64,000 nucleotides of DNA from the NCBI RefSeq assembly GCF_005930475.1, contig NZ_SJEW01000003.1, positions 62,001 through 126,000 on the forward strand, given 5' to 3'. The notes beneath the pieces were generated by a model that was not told the origin of the DNA, did no database searches, and worked only from the letters and a program-made list of their open reading frames with translations. Positions 9,393 through 18,258 of this stretch are shown here, piece by piece. Source of the stretch: Modestobacter altitudinis (GTDB lineage: Bacteria; Actinomycetota; Actinomycetes; Mycobacteriales; Geodermatophilaceae). The position numbers and the translations under genes are program-made. The first letter of the stretch is position 1. The number at the start of each line of letters is the position of its first letter.

Positions 9393-10441
9393 GCGAGTTC
9401 ACCTACGCGTCCTCCGGCGTCGACATCGACGCGGGGGAGCGCGCGGTCGCCCTGATGCGCTCGGCCGTCGAGAAGACCAACCGCCCCGAGGTCGTCGGCG
9501 GCCTGGGCGGCTTCGCGGGGCTGTTCGCGCTCGACACAGCGAAGTACCGGAAGCCGCTGCTGGCGTCCTCCACCGACGGCGTCGGCACGAAGATCGCGCT
9601 GGCCCGGGCGCTGGACCGGCACGACACCGTCGGCATCGACCTGGTGGCCATGGTCGTCGACGACCTGGTGGCCTGCGGTGCGGAGCCGCTGTTCCTGCAG
9701 GACTACGTCGCCTGCGGGCGGGTGGTGCCCGAGCGGATCGCCGCCATCGTCACCGGGATCGCCGCCGGGTGCACCCAGGCCGGGGCCGCGCTGGTCGGCG
9801 GTGAGACCGCCGAGCACGGTGACCTGATGGGCGCCGACGAGTACGACCTGGCCGCCACCGCGGTCGGGGTCGTCGAGGCCGACGCCGTCCTCGGGCCCGA
9901 GCGGGTCCGCGGGGGCGACGTGGTGATCGCGATGGCGTCCTCGGGCTTCCACTCCAACGGCTACTCGCTGGTGCGCCGGGTCCTCGACCGCGCCGGCCTG
10001 GACCTCACGGCCACCCCGGCCGGCCTGGACCGCCCGCTGGGCGACGCGCTGCTCGAGCCGACCCGGATCTACGCCCGGGACTGCCTGGCGCTGGTCGACC
10101 AGTTGGGCGTCGGGTCGGTGCACGCCTTCGCACACATCACGGGCGGCGGGCTGGCCGGCAACACGGTGCGCGTCGTCCCGGCGGGGCTCGAGGCCGTGCT
10201 GGACCGCAGCACCTGGGTGCTGCCGGCCGCCGTCCGGCTGCTCGAGGAGCACGGTGTGCCGCGGACCGAGTCCGAGCGCGCCTTCAACTGCGGCGTCGGC
10301 ATGGTGGCCGCGGTCGCCGCCGACCAGGCCGATCGCGCGGTGGCGCTGCTCACCGCACGCGGTGTGCCGTCCTGGGTGGCCGGGACGCTCGCCCCGGTCG
10401 ACGGCGAGGCCTCGGCCCGGTTGGTCGGCTCCTACCGCTGA
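9389..10441 (+). CDS. purM: Phosphoribosylformylglycinamidine cyclo-ligase PurM
   Basis: AIR synthetase, ATP-dependent ring closure of FGAM to AIR. It has 350 residues from GTG 9389, chosen because it overlaps the purF stop (GTGA) and gives the family N-terminus SEFTYASSGVDIDAGERAV. Motifs: STDGVGTK, MVVDDLVACGAEPLF, GGETAEH and HITGGGLAGN. The frame extends further upstream inside purF, but that part is antisense noise. purF-purM form a second pur operon separate from purSQL. Confidence 0.96.
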   Translation: MSEFTYASSGVDIDAGERAVALMRSAVEKTNRPEVVGGLGGFAGLFALDTAKYRKPLLASSTDGVGTKIALARALDRHDTVGIDLVAMVVDDLVACGAEPLFLQDYVACGRVVPERIAAIVTGIAAGCTQAGAALVGGETAEHGDLMGADEYDLAATAVGVVEADAVLGPERVRGGDVVIAMASSGFHSNGYSLVRRVLDRAGLDLTATPAGLDRPLGDALLEPTRIYARDCLALVDQLGVGSVHAFAHITGGGLAGNTVRVVPAGLEAVLDRSTWVLPAAVRLLEEHGVPRTESERAFNCGVGMVAAVAADQADRAVALLTARGVPSWVAGTLAPVDGEASARLVGSYR

Positions 10442-10443
10442 AC

Positions 10444-10500
10444 AAGGACCCCGTCCTCCTCACCCCTCGCACGCTCGGGGCGAGCCTCTGGACGGGGCCC
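10444..10500. repeat. Intergenic repeat copy A
   Basis: About 57 bases beginning AAGGACCCCGTCCTCCTCAC and ending GGACGGGGCCC. The ends are nearly inverted (GGACCCCGTCC with GGACGGGGCC) and the centre contains GCTCG-GGG-CGAGC. It matches copy B (10526-10582) closely and copy C (10615-10650) in its right part. Confidence 0.75.
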
Positions 10501-10525
10501 GACCCTTGCCCCCCACCACTCCTTG

Positions 10526-10582
10526 AAGGACCACGTCCTCCTCATCCCTCGCAAGCTCGGGACGAGCCTCGAGACGAGGCCT
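10526..10582. repeat. Intergenic repeat copy B
   Basis: Second copy of the same unit, starting AAGGACCACGTCCTCCTCAT, with a handful of substitutions relative to copy A and the same GAGCCTC centre. The spacing from copy A to copy B is 82 bases. Confidence 0.75.
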
Positions 10583-10614
10583 GAGTGGGTCCCTGCGAGG
10601 GGGCCGTTCCAGCA

Positions 10615-10650
10615 CGTCGCCGGGCTCGGGGTGAGCCTCTGGACGGGGCC
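10615..10650. repeat. Intergenic repeat copy C (right half only)
   Basis: Contains GGGCTCGGGGTGAGCCTCTG followed by GACGGGGCC, matching the right part of copy A. The left half is absent or too diverged to recognise. Confidence 0.6.
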
Positions 10651-10658
10651 GGGCAGCA

Positions 10659-10698
10659 CGAGGACACCGCTGCCCGGTGAGAGGCGGCGGTGTCCTCG
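10659..10698. terminator. Hairpin between purM and the DUF3073 gene
   Basis: Twelve-bp perfect stem (10659-10670, CGAGGACACCGC, with 10687-10698) and a 16-base loop. It lies between the convergent purFM operon and the DUF3073 gene, so it probably terminates both. Confidence 0.7.
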
Positions 10699-10731
10699 CG
10701 GAACGAGTGCTGAGCCGGACGGCTCAACAGG

Positions 10732-10947
10732 TCAACGGCTGGCAGCCCAGTCGTCGTCCTCGTCGTCCGGTGACCAACTCCCGGCCAACGGTTCGTCGTC
10801 GTCGTCGTCCTTGGGTCCCCGGGTGGGGAAGGACGACGGTTGACCTGCGAGCTCACGCTGAAGGGCCGTGAGGTCGGTGTTGGGTGAGCTGTACTTGAGC
10901 TCACGGGCCACGCGTGTCTGCTTGGCCTTCGCTCGGCCGCGCCCCAT
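10732..10947 (-). CDS. DUF3073 small protein
   Basis: Seventy-one residues: a basic N-terminus (MGRGRAKAKQTRVARELKY) and an acidic tail with DDDDDEP and DDEDDDW. This is the DUF3073 pattern, a small actinobacterial protein of unknown role that is commonly encoded next to purM. Cytoplasmic, with no signal or membrane segment. Confidence 0.9.
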   Translation of the reverse strand: MGRGRAKAKQTRVARELKYSSPNTDLTALQRELAGQPSSFPTRGPKDDDDDEPLAGSWSPDDEDDDWAASR

Positions 10948-11145
10948 GGCTCGACCCCCTCGTGACGGAGTGCGGGTCGTCCAGCACTGGGCTGGACGGC
11001 CCGTGTGGCGACCCCGACTGAGTGACTGTGTCCTTGAGCGAGCTTACGACACGGATGGGACACGGGCACGCATCGCGTCCCCGAGCCCCCTCGTCGGGAG
11101 GTGTCGGGTGACCGGCACCGCACCCCTGAGCGGGCTCGGAGGACC

Positions 11146-12210
11146 TCAGCGGGGCAGTCGGATGGTCGCCAGCCGGCCCACCGAGCGCATCCGCTCCTCG
11201 GCCAGCCGGTCCGCGGCGACGGCGGGGGACACGCCCTCGGTCCGCGCCGCGTCGAAGACCCGCAGCGCGACGTCGAAGATCGTGGTGGCCTTCGACTCGG
11301 CCCGGGCGAAGGAGAAGCCGTGCCGCTCGTCCTCGACCTGGATGACCCCGCCGGCGTTCACCAGGTAGTCGGGGGCGTACAGGATGCCGCGGTCCTCGAG
11401 CAGCTGGGCGGTGCCCTCGTGGGCCAGCTGGTTGTTCGCGCCGCCGCAGACGATCTCAGCGGGCAGGACGGCGACGGTCTCGTCGTCGAGCGCACCCCCC
11501 AGGGCGCACGGGGCGTAGACGTCGTGCGGGGTGCGGACCAGCGTGGCGGTGTCGGCGACCGCGCGCGCCGAGGGGTGCCGGGCCAGCAGCCGGTCGACGG
11601 CGGCGGCGTCCACGTCGGTCACGACGACGTCGGCGCCGTCGGTGACCAGCCGGTCGACCAGGTGCGAGCCGACCTTGCCCACGCCGGCGACGGCGACCGT
11701 GCGTCCGGCGAGCGTGGGCTTGCCCCAGCGGTGCTCCGCGGCGGCGCGCATCCCCTGGTAGACGCCGAACGCGGTGAGCACCGAGGAGTCACCGCAGCCG
11801 CCGTACACCTCCGACCGGCCGTGGGCGAAGCGCGTCTCACGGGCCACCACGTCCAGGTCGGCGTTGTAGGTGCCGACGTCGCAGGCCGTCAGGTACCGGC
11901 CGCCGAGCGCCTCGACGAACCGGCCGTAGGCGCGCAGCAGCGCCTCGGTCTTGTCGGTGCGCGGGTCGCCGATGATGACCGCCTTGCCGCCACCGAGGTC
12001 GAGCCCGGCGAGGCTGTTCTTGTAGGCCATCGCCCGGGACAGCGCCAGCGCATCGGCGACCGCGGCGTCCTCCGAGGCGTAGGGGAAGAAGCGGGTGCCG
12101 CCGAGGGCGGGGCCCAGTGCCGTCGAGTAGACGGCGATCACCGCCCGCAGCCCCGACCCGGGGTCGGAGCAGAAGACGACCTGTTCGTGCCCTGAGGCCA
12201 TCACGTCCAC
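11146..12210 (-). CDS. vdh: Leu/Val/Phe-type amino acid dehydrogenase
   Basis: NAD-dependent oxidative deamination of branched-chain amino acids, 354 residues. The ELFV dehydrogenase pattern is clear: GPALGGTRF, catalytic-lysine region [27 protein letters not shown], and the Rossmann motif [11 protein letters not shown]. It sits next to DUF3073 as valine dehydrogenase does in Streptomyces, so Val is the likely substrate, but Leu or Phe cannot be excluded. Starts GTG 12210 and ATG 12201 are both possible. Confidence 0.9.
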   Translation of the reverse strand: MDVMASGHEQVVFCSDPGSGLRAVIAVYSTALGPALGGTRFFPYASEDAAVADALALSRAMAYKNSLAGLDLGGGKAVIIGDPRTDKTEALLRAYGRFVEALGGRYLTACDVGTYNADLDVVARETRFAHGRSEVYGGCGDSSVLTAFGVYQGMRAAAEHRWGKPTLAGRTVAVAGVGKVGSHLVDRLVTDGADVVVTDVDAAAVDRLLARHPSARAVADTATLVRTPHDVYAPCALGGALDDETVAVLPAEIVCGGANNQLAHEGTAQLLEDRGILYAPDYLVNAGGVIQVEDERHGFSFARAESKATTIFDVALRVFDAARTEGVSPAVAADRLAEERMRSVGRLATIRLPR

Positions 12211-12497
12211 GCCCGGCAGCCTAGGCGGCCGGATCCGGCCGGGGGCGGCGGCGCGGGGGGCGCCCGGGAGCGCGCGGCGGTCGTCTGGCCGGCAACGAGC
12301 TGGTCTCAGCTGGGAGCCGGATGCGGGTCGGAAGCGTCCGGCCAGGCATGATCAGGGGCCGAGGACAGGCGCTGGAGCTCTCCGGTGCCGCACACTCCCC
12401 AGGGCGGACCTGCGACCAGGACCGCCCGCCGGGGGAGAACGGCGGGGCAGCGCTGCGCCGCGACACAGGAGCGACCACATTGAAGGACTGGCACACG

Positions 12498-13490
12498 ATG
12501 GCCCGACGCACGCGGTTGCTCGCGCTCGCCCTGGCAGCCCCGCTGCTGATGAGCGCCTGCTCCACCGACGACTCCGGCGGCTCCGGGAGCGGCTCCACCT
12601 CCGGCAGCGGCGAGAGCGCCGCCGCCGACGGCGACCTGAGCTTCGCCGTGATCACCCACGGCTCGGCCGGTGACGCCTTCTGGGACGTCGTGCAGAAGGG
12701 TGCCGAGGCGGCCGGGGACGACCTCGGTGTCGGCGTGGACTACCAGAGCGACGGCGACCCGCAGCGGCAGTCGCAGCTCATCCAGGCCGCGGTGAACTCC
12801 GACGTCGACGGGATCGTGGTCTCCATGGCCAACCCCGACGCGCTGCAGGACTCGGTCGAGGCCGCGGTGTCCGCGGGCATCCCGGTGGTCACGATCAACT
12901 CCGGCGCCGACCGTTCGGCGGCGTTCGGCGCCATCGGCCACGTCGGCCAGGACGAGACGATCGCCGGGCAGGGGGCCGGCCAGCGGCTGGCCCAGGACGG
13001 CGCCAAGAACGTGCTCTGCGTGGTGCACGAGGCCGGCAACATCGGCCTGGAGCAGCGCTGCGCGGGCGCCTCGCAGGGGCTGGGCAGCAACGTGAAGCTG
13101 CTGCAGGTCGACATCAACGACCTGCAGGCGGCGCAGTCGACGATCACCTCGCAGCTGCAGAGCGACCCGTCGATCGACGGCGTCCTCACGCTGAACTCGG
13201 CGGTCGCCTCGGTCGCCGCCTCGGCCGCCTCCGACGCGGGCTCGGACGCCGAGATCGCCACGTTCGACCTCAACGGCGACGTGATCGCCGCGATCCAGGA
13301 CGGCTCGGTCGCCTTCGCCGTCGACCAGCAGCAGTACGAGCAGGGCTACCTGCCGATCGTGATGCTCAAGCTCTACGCGCAGAACCTGAACACCGTGGGC
13401 GGTGGCCAGCCGGTGCTGACCGGCCCGGGCATCGTGGACTCCGCCAACGTCGACGCAATCGCCGATCTCGCCTCCTCCGGCACCCGCTGA
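12498..13490 (+). CDS. Sugar ABC transporter substrate-binding lipoprotein
   Basis: Periplasmic-binding-protein-like family 4 (ribose/rhizopine type), 330 residues. The N-terminus MARRTRLLALALAAPLLMSAC is a lipoprotein signal with Cys21, then a Gly/Ser-rich linker and the binding domain (SFAVITHGSAGDAFWDVVQKG, VDGIVVSMANPD, GIPVVTINSG). An upstream in-frame TTG at 12480 has its own AGGAG at 8 bases, so the start is not certain. First gene of a three-gene importer operon; ligand unknown. Confidence 0.88.
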   Translation: MARRTRLLALALAAPLLMSACSTDDSGGSGSGSTSGSGESAAADGDLSFAVITHGSAGDAFWDVVQKGAEAAGDDLGVGVDYQSDGDPQRQSQLIQAAVNSDVDGIVVSMANPDALQDSVEAAVSAGIPVVTINSGADRSAAFGAIGHVGQDETIAGQGAGQRLAQDGAKNVLCVVHEAGNIGLEQRCAGASQGLGSNVKLLQVDINDLQAAQSTITSQLQSDPSIDGVLTLNSAVASVAASAASDAGSDAEIATFDLNGDVIAAIQDGSVAFAVDQQQYEQGYLPIVMLKLYAQNLNTVGGGQPVLTGPGIVDSANVDAIADLASSGTR

Positions 13491-13506
13491 GCCGGTCGGA
13501 GCGGAC

Positions 13507-14568
13507 GTGAGTGCCACCCAGCAGGCGCCGGTGAGCCGGCCGGCGCGCGCCGACGAGCGCGTCGCCGCCGTCGGGCTGTGGCGCCGGCTGCTGGTCAAGC
13601 CCGAGCTTGGCTCGCTGATCGGCGCCGTCGTCATCCTGGCGTTCTTCTCCGTCCAGTCCAGCGTCTTCCGCTCCCTCGGCGGGGTGGCGAACTGGCTGGA
13701 CGTCGCCTCGACGCTGGGGATCATGGCGGTCGCGGTCGCGCTGCTGATGATCGGCGGGCACTTCGACCTGTCCGCCGGCGTCATGACCGGCACGACGGCG
13801 CTCACGGTCGGGATCGTGGCGACCCAGCTGGACCAGAACATCTGGGTCGCCATCGCCGTCTCGCTGGTGCTCGCGCTGGCGATCGGCTTCCTCAACGGCT
13901 GGCTGGTCACCCGGACCGGGCTGCCCAGCTTCATCATCACGCTCGGCACGTTCCTCATGCTGCAGGGCCTCAACCTGGGCCTGACCAAGCTGTTCACCGG
14001 CACGGTCATCGTCCGCGGGATCGCCGACGCGCCCGGCTACCACTCGGCGGAGCTGCTGCTGGCCTCCACGATCAGCGTCTTCGGGCAGCCGTTCCGGGTG
14101 GCTGTCGTGTGGTGGCTGCTGGCCACCGCCGTCGCCAGCTGGGTGCTGCTGCGCACCCGGTTCGGCAACTGGGTGTTCGCCACCGGCGGTGACGAGGTGG
14201 CCAGCCGCAACGTCGGCGTCCCGGCCGCCCGGACGACGATCACGCTGTTCATGACCACCGCGGCCGCGGCCTGGCTGGTCGGCTCGATCACCGCCGTCCG
14301 GCTGACCTCGGTGCAGGCCAACACCGGCACCGGGCAGGAGCTGATCTACATCGTCGCGGCGGTCATCGGCGGCTGCCTGCTCACCGGCGGGTTCGGCTCG
14401 GCGATCGGCGCGGCGCTCGGCGCGCTGGTCTTCGGCATGACCCAGCAGGGGATCGTCTACCTCAACTGGGACGCCGACTGGTTCTACTTCTTCCTCGGGG
14501 CGATGCTGCTGCTCGCAGTGCTGTCCAACCGGCTGGTGCGGCGCTACGCCGAGGCGGCCCGCCGATGA
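13507..14568 (+). CDS. Sugar ABC transporter permease
   Basis: RbsC/FrcC-type integral membrane permease of 353 residues with about 8-10 hydrophobic segments. It has [13 protein letters not shown] in the conserved cytoplasmic region and the EAA-like loop near [23 protein letters not shown] start 16 bases after the binding-protein stop; the last 4 bases overlap the ATPase ATG. Confidence 0.92.
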   Translation: MSATQQAPVSRPARADERVAAVGLWRRLLVKPELGSLIGAVVILAFFSVQSSVFRSLGGVANWLDVASTLGIMAVAVALLMIGGHFDLSAGVMTGTTALTVGIVATQLDQNIWVAIAVSLVLALAIGFLNGWLVTRTGLPSFIITLGTFLMLQGLNLGLTKLFTGTVIVRGIADAPGYHSAELLLASTISVFGQPFRVAVVWWLLATAVASWVLLRTRFGNWVFATGGDEVASRNVGVPAARTTITLFMTTAAAAWLVGSITAVRLTSVQANTGTGQELIYIVAAVIGGCLLTGGFGSAIGAALGALVFGMTQQGIVYLNWDADWFYFFLGAMLLLAVLSNRLVRRYAEAARR

Positions 14569-15374
14569 GCACCGCGGCCGGGGACCGGCCCGACGCGCCG
14601 CTGCTGGAGCTGCGCGGGATCGGCAAGGACTTCGGCTCGGTCATCGCGCTGGACGACATCTCCACCACGGTGCGGGCCGGTCAGGTGACCTGCGTGCTCG
14701 GCGACAACGGTGCGGGCAAGTCGACGCTGATCAAGGTGCTGTCCGGCGTGCACAAGCCCACCCGCGGCGAGCTGCTGCTGGACGGGCAGCCGGTGAGCTT
14801 CGGGGCGCCGCGCGAGGCGCTGGACGCCGGCGTCGCCACCGTCTTCCAGGACCTGGCGATGATCCCGCTGATGGCGATCTGGCGGAACTTCTTCCTCGGC
14901 TCGGAGCCGACGACCGGCTGGGGTCCGTTCCGGCGGTTCGACAGCGCGACGGCCAAGGAGGTCACCCGCCGGGAGCTGTCCGCGATGGGGATCGACATCC
15001 GGGACCCCGACCAGCCGGTGGGCACGCTGTCCGGCGGTGAGCGGCAGTCGGTGGCGATCGCGCGGGCGGTCCACTTCGGCGCCCGGGTGCTCATCCTGGA
15101 CGAGCCGACGTCCGCCCTCGGGGTCAAGCAGGCGGGGGTGGTGCTGCGCTACATCGCGCAGGCCCGCGACCGCGGGCTCGGCGTCGTCTTCATCACCCAC
15201 AACCCGCACCACGCCCACCCGGTGGGCGACCGGTTCCTGCTGCTCAACCGCGGCCGCAGCATGGGCGACTTCGCCAAGGGGGAGTTGAGTCGCGAGCAGC
15301 TGACCGGGATGATGGCCGGCGGTGACGAGCTCACAGAGCTGGCCGAGGAGCTGGAACGCCCCTCCGGTCGCTGA
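14565..15374 (+). CDS. Sugar ABC transporter ATP-binding protein (single domain)
   Basis: ABC ATPase of 269 residues. Walker [10 protein letters not shown], signature LSGGERQ, Walker [13 protein letters not shown] and H-loop FITHN are all present. It has one nucleotide-binding domain, as in FrcA-type systems, rather than the two fused domains of RbsA/MglA. Coupled to the permease by ATGA overlap. Confidence 0.93.
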   Translation: MSTAAGDRPDAPLLELRGIGKDFGSVIALDDISTTVRAGQVTCVLGDNGAGKSTLIKVLSGVHKPTRGELLLDGQPVSFGAPREALDAGVATVFQDLAMIPLMAIWRNFFLGSEPTTGWGPFRRFDSATAKEVTRRELSAMGIDIRDPDQPVGTLSGGERQSVAIARAVHFGARVLILDEPTSALGVKQAGVVLRYIAQARDRGLGVVFITHNPHHAHPVGDRFLLLNRGRSMGDFAKGELSREQLTGMMAGGDELTELAEELERPSGR

Positions 15375-15468
15375 CGGTGTTGTGGTCCTTGCGGCGCGTG
15401 TTGGCTTTGTGACTGGTGGGGGAGATGCGACCCTGTCCGGGCCCGATTCCTCTTCCCCAGGAGCCCCG

Positions 15469-16776
15469 ATGTCGCAGCGACCGCTGCGCGCTGCCCCGGC
15501 GCCCGTCCGCCGCCTGCCCGGCGGGGGGGCCGGGTTGCGGCGCGCGTCCCGGCTGCGCGCCGGCGCGCTGGCGGTCCTGCTGGCCGGCGCGGTGGTCCTG
15601 ACCGGAGGCGGCGTGGCATCGGCCGCGCCGGAGAACCCCACGGACTCCCAGCTCCAGGACGCCCGGGTCGCGCAGGACGCCGCAGCGGCCGAGGTCGGCC
15701 GGATCGCCGGCCTGGTGGCGGCGGCCGAGGCGCAGCTGGAGCAGGCGCAGGTCCAGGCCGAGGCGGCGGGCACGGCGTACCTGCTCGCCGAGGAGGCCCG
15801 GCAGGCCGCCGAGGCCACCGCCGAGCGGGCCGCGCTGGACCTGCAGGCGGCCGCCGACGCGGTGGCCGCGGCGCAGGCGCGGCTGACCGACTTCTCCCGC
15901 AACACGTACATGAACGGCACCACGCTCACCAGCGAGATGGCGCTGCTGGACGTCGACGGGCCGGCCGAGCTGGTGCGCAAGGCGGCGACGCTGGACTACG
16001 TCGCCGACCACCAGGTCGACGTGCTCGGCGCCTTCGAGGCGGCGCGCGTGCAGCAGGCCGCCGCGGACGCCGCTGCCCGGAGCGCCCGGGACCAGAAGGC
16101 GGCAGCCGAGGCGGCCGCGCAGGCGGCCAAGGCCGAGGCCGAGGCCCAGCTGGCCGCGCAGGAGAAGGCGGTCGCCGACGCCGCGGCCCAGAAGGCCGCG
16201 CTGGAGCAGCAGCTGCAGGCGGCCCAGGTGCGCCTGCTGGAGCTGCAGGGCGCCCGCGACGCCTACCAGGCGTGGGTCGCGCAGAAGGCGGCCGAGGAGG
16301 CCGCCGCCCGGGAGGCCGAGGAGCGGGCCCGCGCCCAGGCGGCCGCCGACGAGGCCGCCGACACCGGCGGCTCCGGGTACGTGCGGCCGGCCACCGGCCG
16401 GACCAGCAGCTGCTTCGGCGCCCGCTGGGGGGTCACCCACTACGGCGTCGACATCGCCGCCCCGATCGGCACGCCGATCTACGCCGCGACAGACGGGGTG
16501 GTGCAGCGCGCCGGCGCGGCGACCGGCTTCGGCCAGGCCGTCTACCTCCGCGGCGACGACGGCGCGGTCACCGTCTACGGGCACGTCAACCGGTACTTCG
16601 TCGCCGCCGGGGAGCGGGTCTCGGCCGGCGAGCGGATCGCCGAGGTCGGCAACCGGGGCCAGTCGACCGGCCCGCACCTGCACTTCGAGGTGCACCCCAG
16701 CGGGGCGATGTACGGCGGTCAGGTCGACCCGGTGCCGTGGCTCAAGGCCCGCGGCATCACCATCCGCGGCTGCTGA
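15469..16776 (+). CDS. Secreted M23 metallopeptidase with coiled-coil region
   Basis: Peptidoglycan hydrolase-type protein, 435 residues. Signal peptide about residues 1-50 (AGALAVLLAGAVVLTGGGVASA), then a long Ala/Glu/Gln-rich coiled coil (about residues 60-290), then an M23/LytM domain with zinc-ligand motifs THYGVD and HLHFE. Start ATG 15469 follows AGGAG (15460-15464 region); the longer open frame overlaps the ABC ATPase and is rejected. The architecture resembles EnvC/NlpD-like cell-wall cleavage or activator proteins. Confidence 0.9.
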   Translation: MSQRPLRAAPAPVRRLPGGGAGLRRASRLRAGALAVLLAGAVVLTGGGVASAAPENPTDSQLQDARVAQDAAAAEVGRIAGLVAAAEAQLEQAQVQAEAAGTAYLLAEEARQAAEATAERAALDLQAAADAVAAAQARLTDFSRNTYMNGTTLTSEMALLDVDGPAELVRKAATLDYVADHQVDVLGAFEAARVQQAAADAAARSARDQKAAAEAAAQAAKAEAEAQLAAQEKAVADAAAQKAALEQQLQAAQVRLLELQGARDAYQAWVAQKAAEEAAAREAEERARAQAAADEAADTGGSGYVRPATGRTSSCFGARWGVTHYGVDIAAPIGTPIYAATDGVVQRAGAATGFGQAVYLRGDDGAVTVYGHVNRYFVAAGERVSAGERIAEVGNRGQSTGPHLHFEVHPSGAMYGGQVDPVPWLKARGITIRGC

Positions 16777-16797
16777 CCTCACCCCCCTGTCGGGTGG

Positions 16798-17322
16798 TCA
16801 GCTGGTCGGCGCGAGTGTCGTCTCGGGGCAGTTGGCCGTCGCGTAGCTCGAGACGTTCGTGGTGGCCGTGGTGAGCTGCTCCTGCAGCCCCGCGGCGGCC
16901 TCCTGCAGCTGCTGCGCCGCCGTCGGGTCGGTGAAGTCGATGCCCTGGGCCGCGGTGGCCAGCTGCTGCACGCCGTCGACCAGGGTGGTCCAGTCCCCGG
17001 CGATCTCGGCCGGCGCCTGGACGTCGGCGTACTGGTCGGCCAGCTGCTGCAGGGCAGGGGCGAGCTGGGTGGGGTCGTTGCTCGCCGTCCCGACGGTCGC
17101 GTTCACCGACTGCTCCAGCGACACCGCCTGCTCGCAGAACGCGGCCGCCTCCGCACTGGTCGCGCTGGGCGACGCCGAGGAGCTGCCGGACGAGGTCGGT
17201 GCGGCGCTCGAGCTGCTGCTGCCGGACGACGCCGCCGAGGACTCCTCGTCGGAGCTCTCGCAGCCGGTGAGCAGCAGGGCGGCGGACAGGCCGGCGGTGA
17301 GCAGGAGTGCGGGTGCGCGCAT
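16798..17322 (-). CDS. Lipoprotein of unknown function
   Basis: Product of 174 residues. Lipobox LLLTGC (Cys21), a Ser/Ala-rich linker, then a helical domain with paired cysteines (AAFCEQAVSLEQSV and TANCPETT) that could form a disulfide. It reads like small actinobacterial lipoproteins with a helical bundle; no enzyme motif is visible. Divergent from the MBL hydrolase gene and convergent with the M23 peptidase. Confidence 0.8.
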   Translation of the reverse strand: MRAPALLLTAGLSAALLLTGCESSDEESSAASSGSSSSSAAPTSSGSSSASPSATSAEAAAFCEQAVSLEQSVNATVGTASNDPTQLAPALQQLADQYADVQAPAEIAGDWTTLVDGVQQLATAAQGIDFTDPTAAQQLQEAAAGLQEQLTTATTNVSSYATANCPETTLAPTS

Positions 17323-17370
17323 GCCCTCGACGCTAGCCGCCGCTGCTCCGGCCGGACGGCGACGGCTAGC

Positions 17371-18258
17371 GTGCGGGAGGTGAGCGCGCCCGCGGACCCC
17401 CGCACCGGCTGGGGCCTGCCCGCCCCCGGCGCGCTGCCGCGCACGGCTGACCTGGAACCGCTGGTGTCCCGGGTGCTGGCGCCCAACGCCTCGAGCATGA
17501 CCCTGGACGGCACCAACACCTACGTCGTGGGTGCGCCCGGCCGCGGCCAGGCCGTCGTGGTCGACCCCGGGCCGCCCGACGCGGGTCACCTGGCCGCGGT
17601 GGAGGCGGTGCTCGCCGCCAGGGACGCCCGGGTGGTGGCGGTGCTGGTCACCCACCACCACGGCGACCACGCGGAGGCGGCGCAGCCGTGGGGCGCGCGC
17701 TTCGGTGCCCCGGTCGGGGCCGCCACGGCGTCGGTCACCGGACCGGGCGGCCGGCTGCTCACCACCGGGGACCAGCTGCAGCTGGCCGGGACGACGATCG
17801 GCGTCGTCGGCACGCCCGGCCACACCGCCGACCACCTGGCGTTCCGGCTGGAGTCCGGGGCCGTGCTGGTCGGCGACCACGTGCTGGGGCGCGGCACGTC
17901 GGTGGTGACCCATCCCGAGGGCGACGTGGTGGCCTACCTGGAGTCGCTGCGCCGGGTGCACGACCTCGGCCCCTCGGCGCTGTACTGCGGCCACGGCCCC
18001 GAGCTCACCGTCGACCCGTCCGCCGTCCTGGACTTCTACCGGGCGCACCGGACCTACCGCGAGGAGCAGCTGGTCGGCGCCCTCGCCGCGGGGCCGCAGA
18101 GCGTGGACCAGCTGGTGGCGCAGGTCTACGCCGCCGTGCCGCGGGAGCTGTGGCCGGCGGCGGCCCAGTCGACCCGGGCCACCCTGGCCAAGCTGGTGGC
18201 CGAGGGCCGCGTCGAGCCGTGGGCCGACGACGCGGTCGCCCTGGTCGCCGGACCGTGA
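17371..18258 (+). CDS. MBL-fold metallo-hydrolase (LACTB2-like)
   Basis: Protein of 295 residues. An N-terminal MBL domain carries VTHHHGDHAEAA (HxHxDH), GTPGHTADHLAF, VGDHVLG and YCGHGPE; a C-terminal winged-helix-like tail (QSVDQLVAQVYAAVPRELWP) matches the LACTB2 subgroup of putative nucleases or thioesterases. Substrate not assignable. Start GTG 17371 or GTG 17380. Overlaps the GMC oxidoreductase by 4 bases. Confidence 0.88.
   Translation: MREVSAPADPRTGWGLPAPGALPRTADLEPLVSRVLAPNASSMTLDGTNTYVVGAPGRGQAVVVDPGPPDAGHLAAVEAVLAARDARVVAVLVTHHHGDHAEAAQPWGARFGAPVGAATASVTGPGGRLLTTGDQLQLAGTTIGVVGTPGHTADHLAFRLESGAVLVGDHVLGRGTSVVTHPEGDVVAYLESLRRVHDLGPSALYCGHGPELTVDPSAVLDFYRAHRTYREEQLVGALAAGPQSVDQLVAQVYAAVPRELWPAAAQSTRATLAKLVAEGRVEPWADDAVALVAGP

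Noticed and set aside
15322-15468. N-terminal extension of the M23 peptidase
   Set aside because: It overlaps the ABC ATPase in another frame; the signal peptide starts at 15469.
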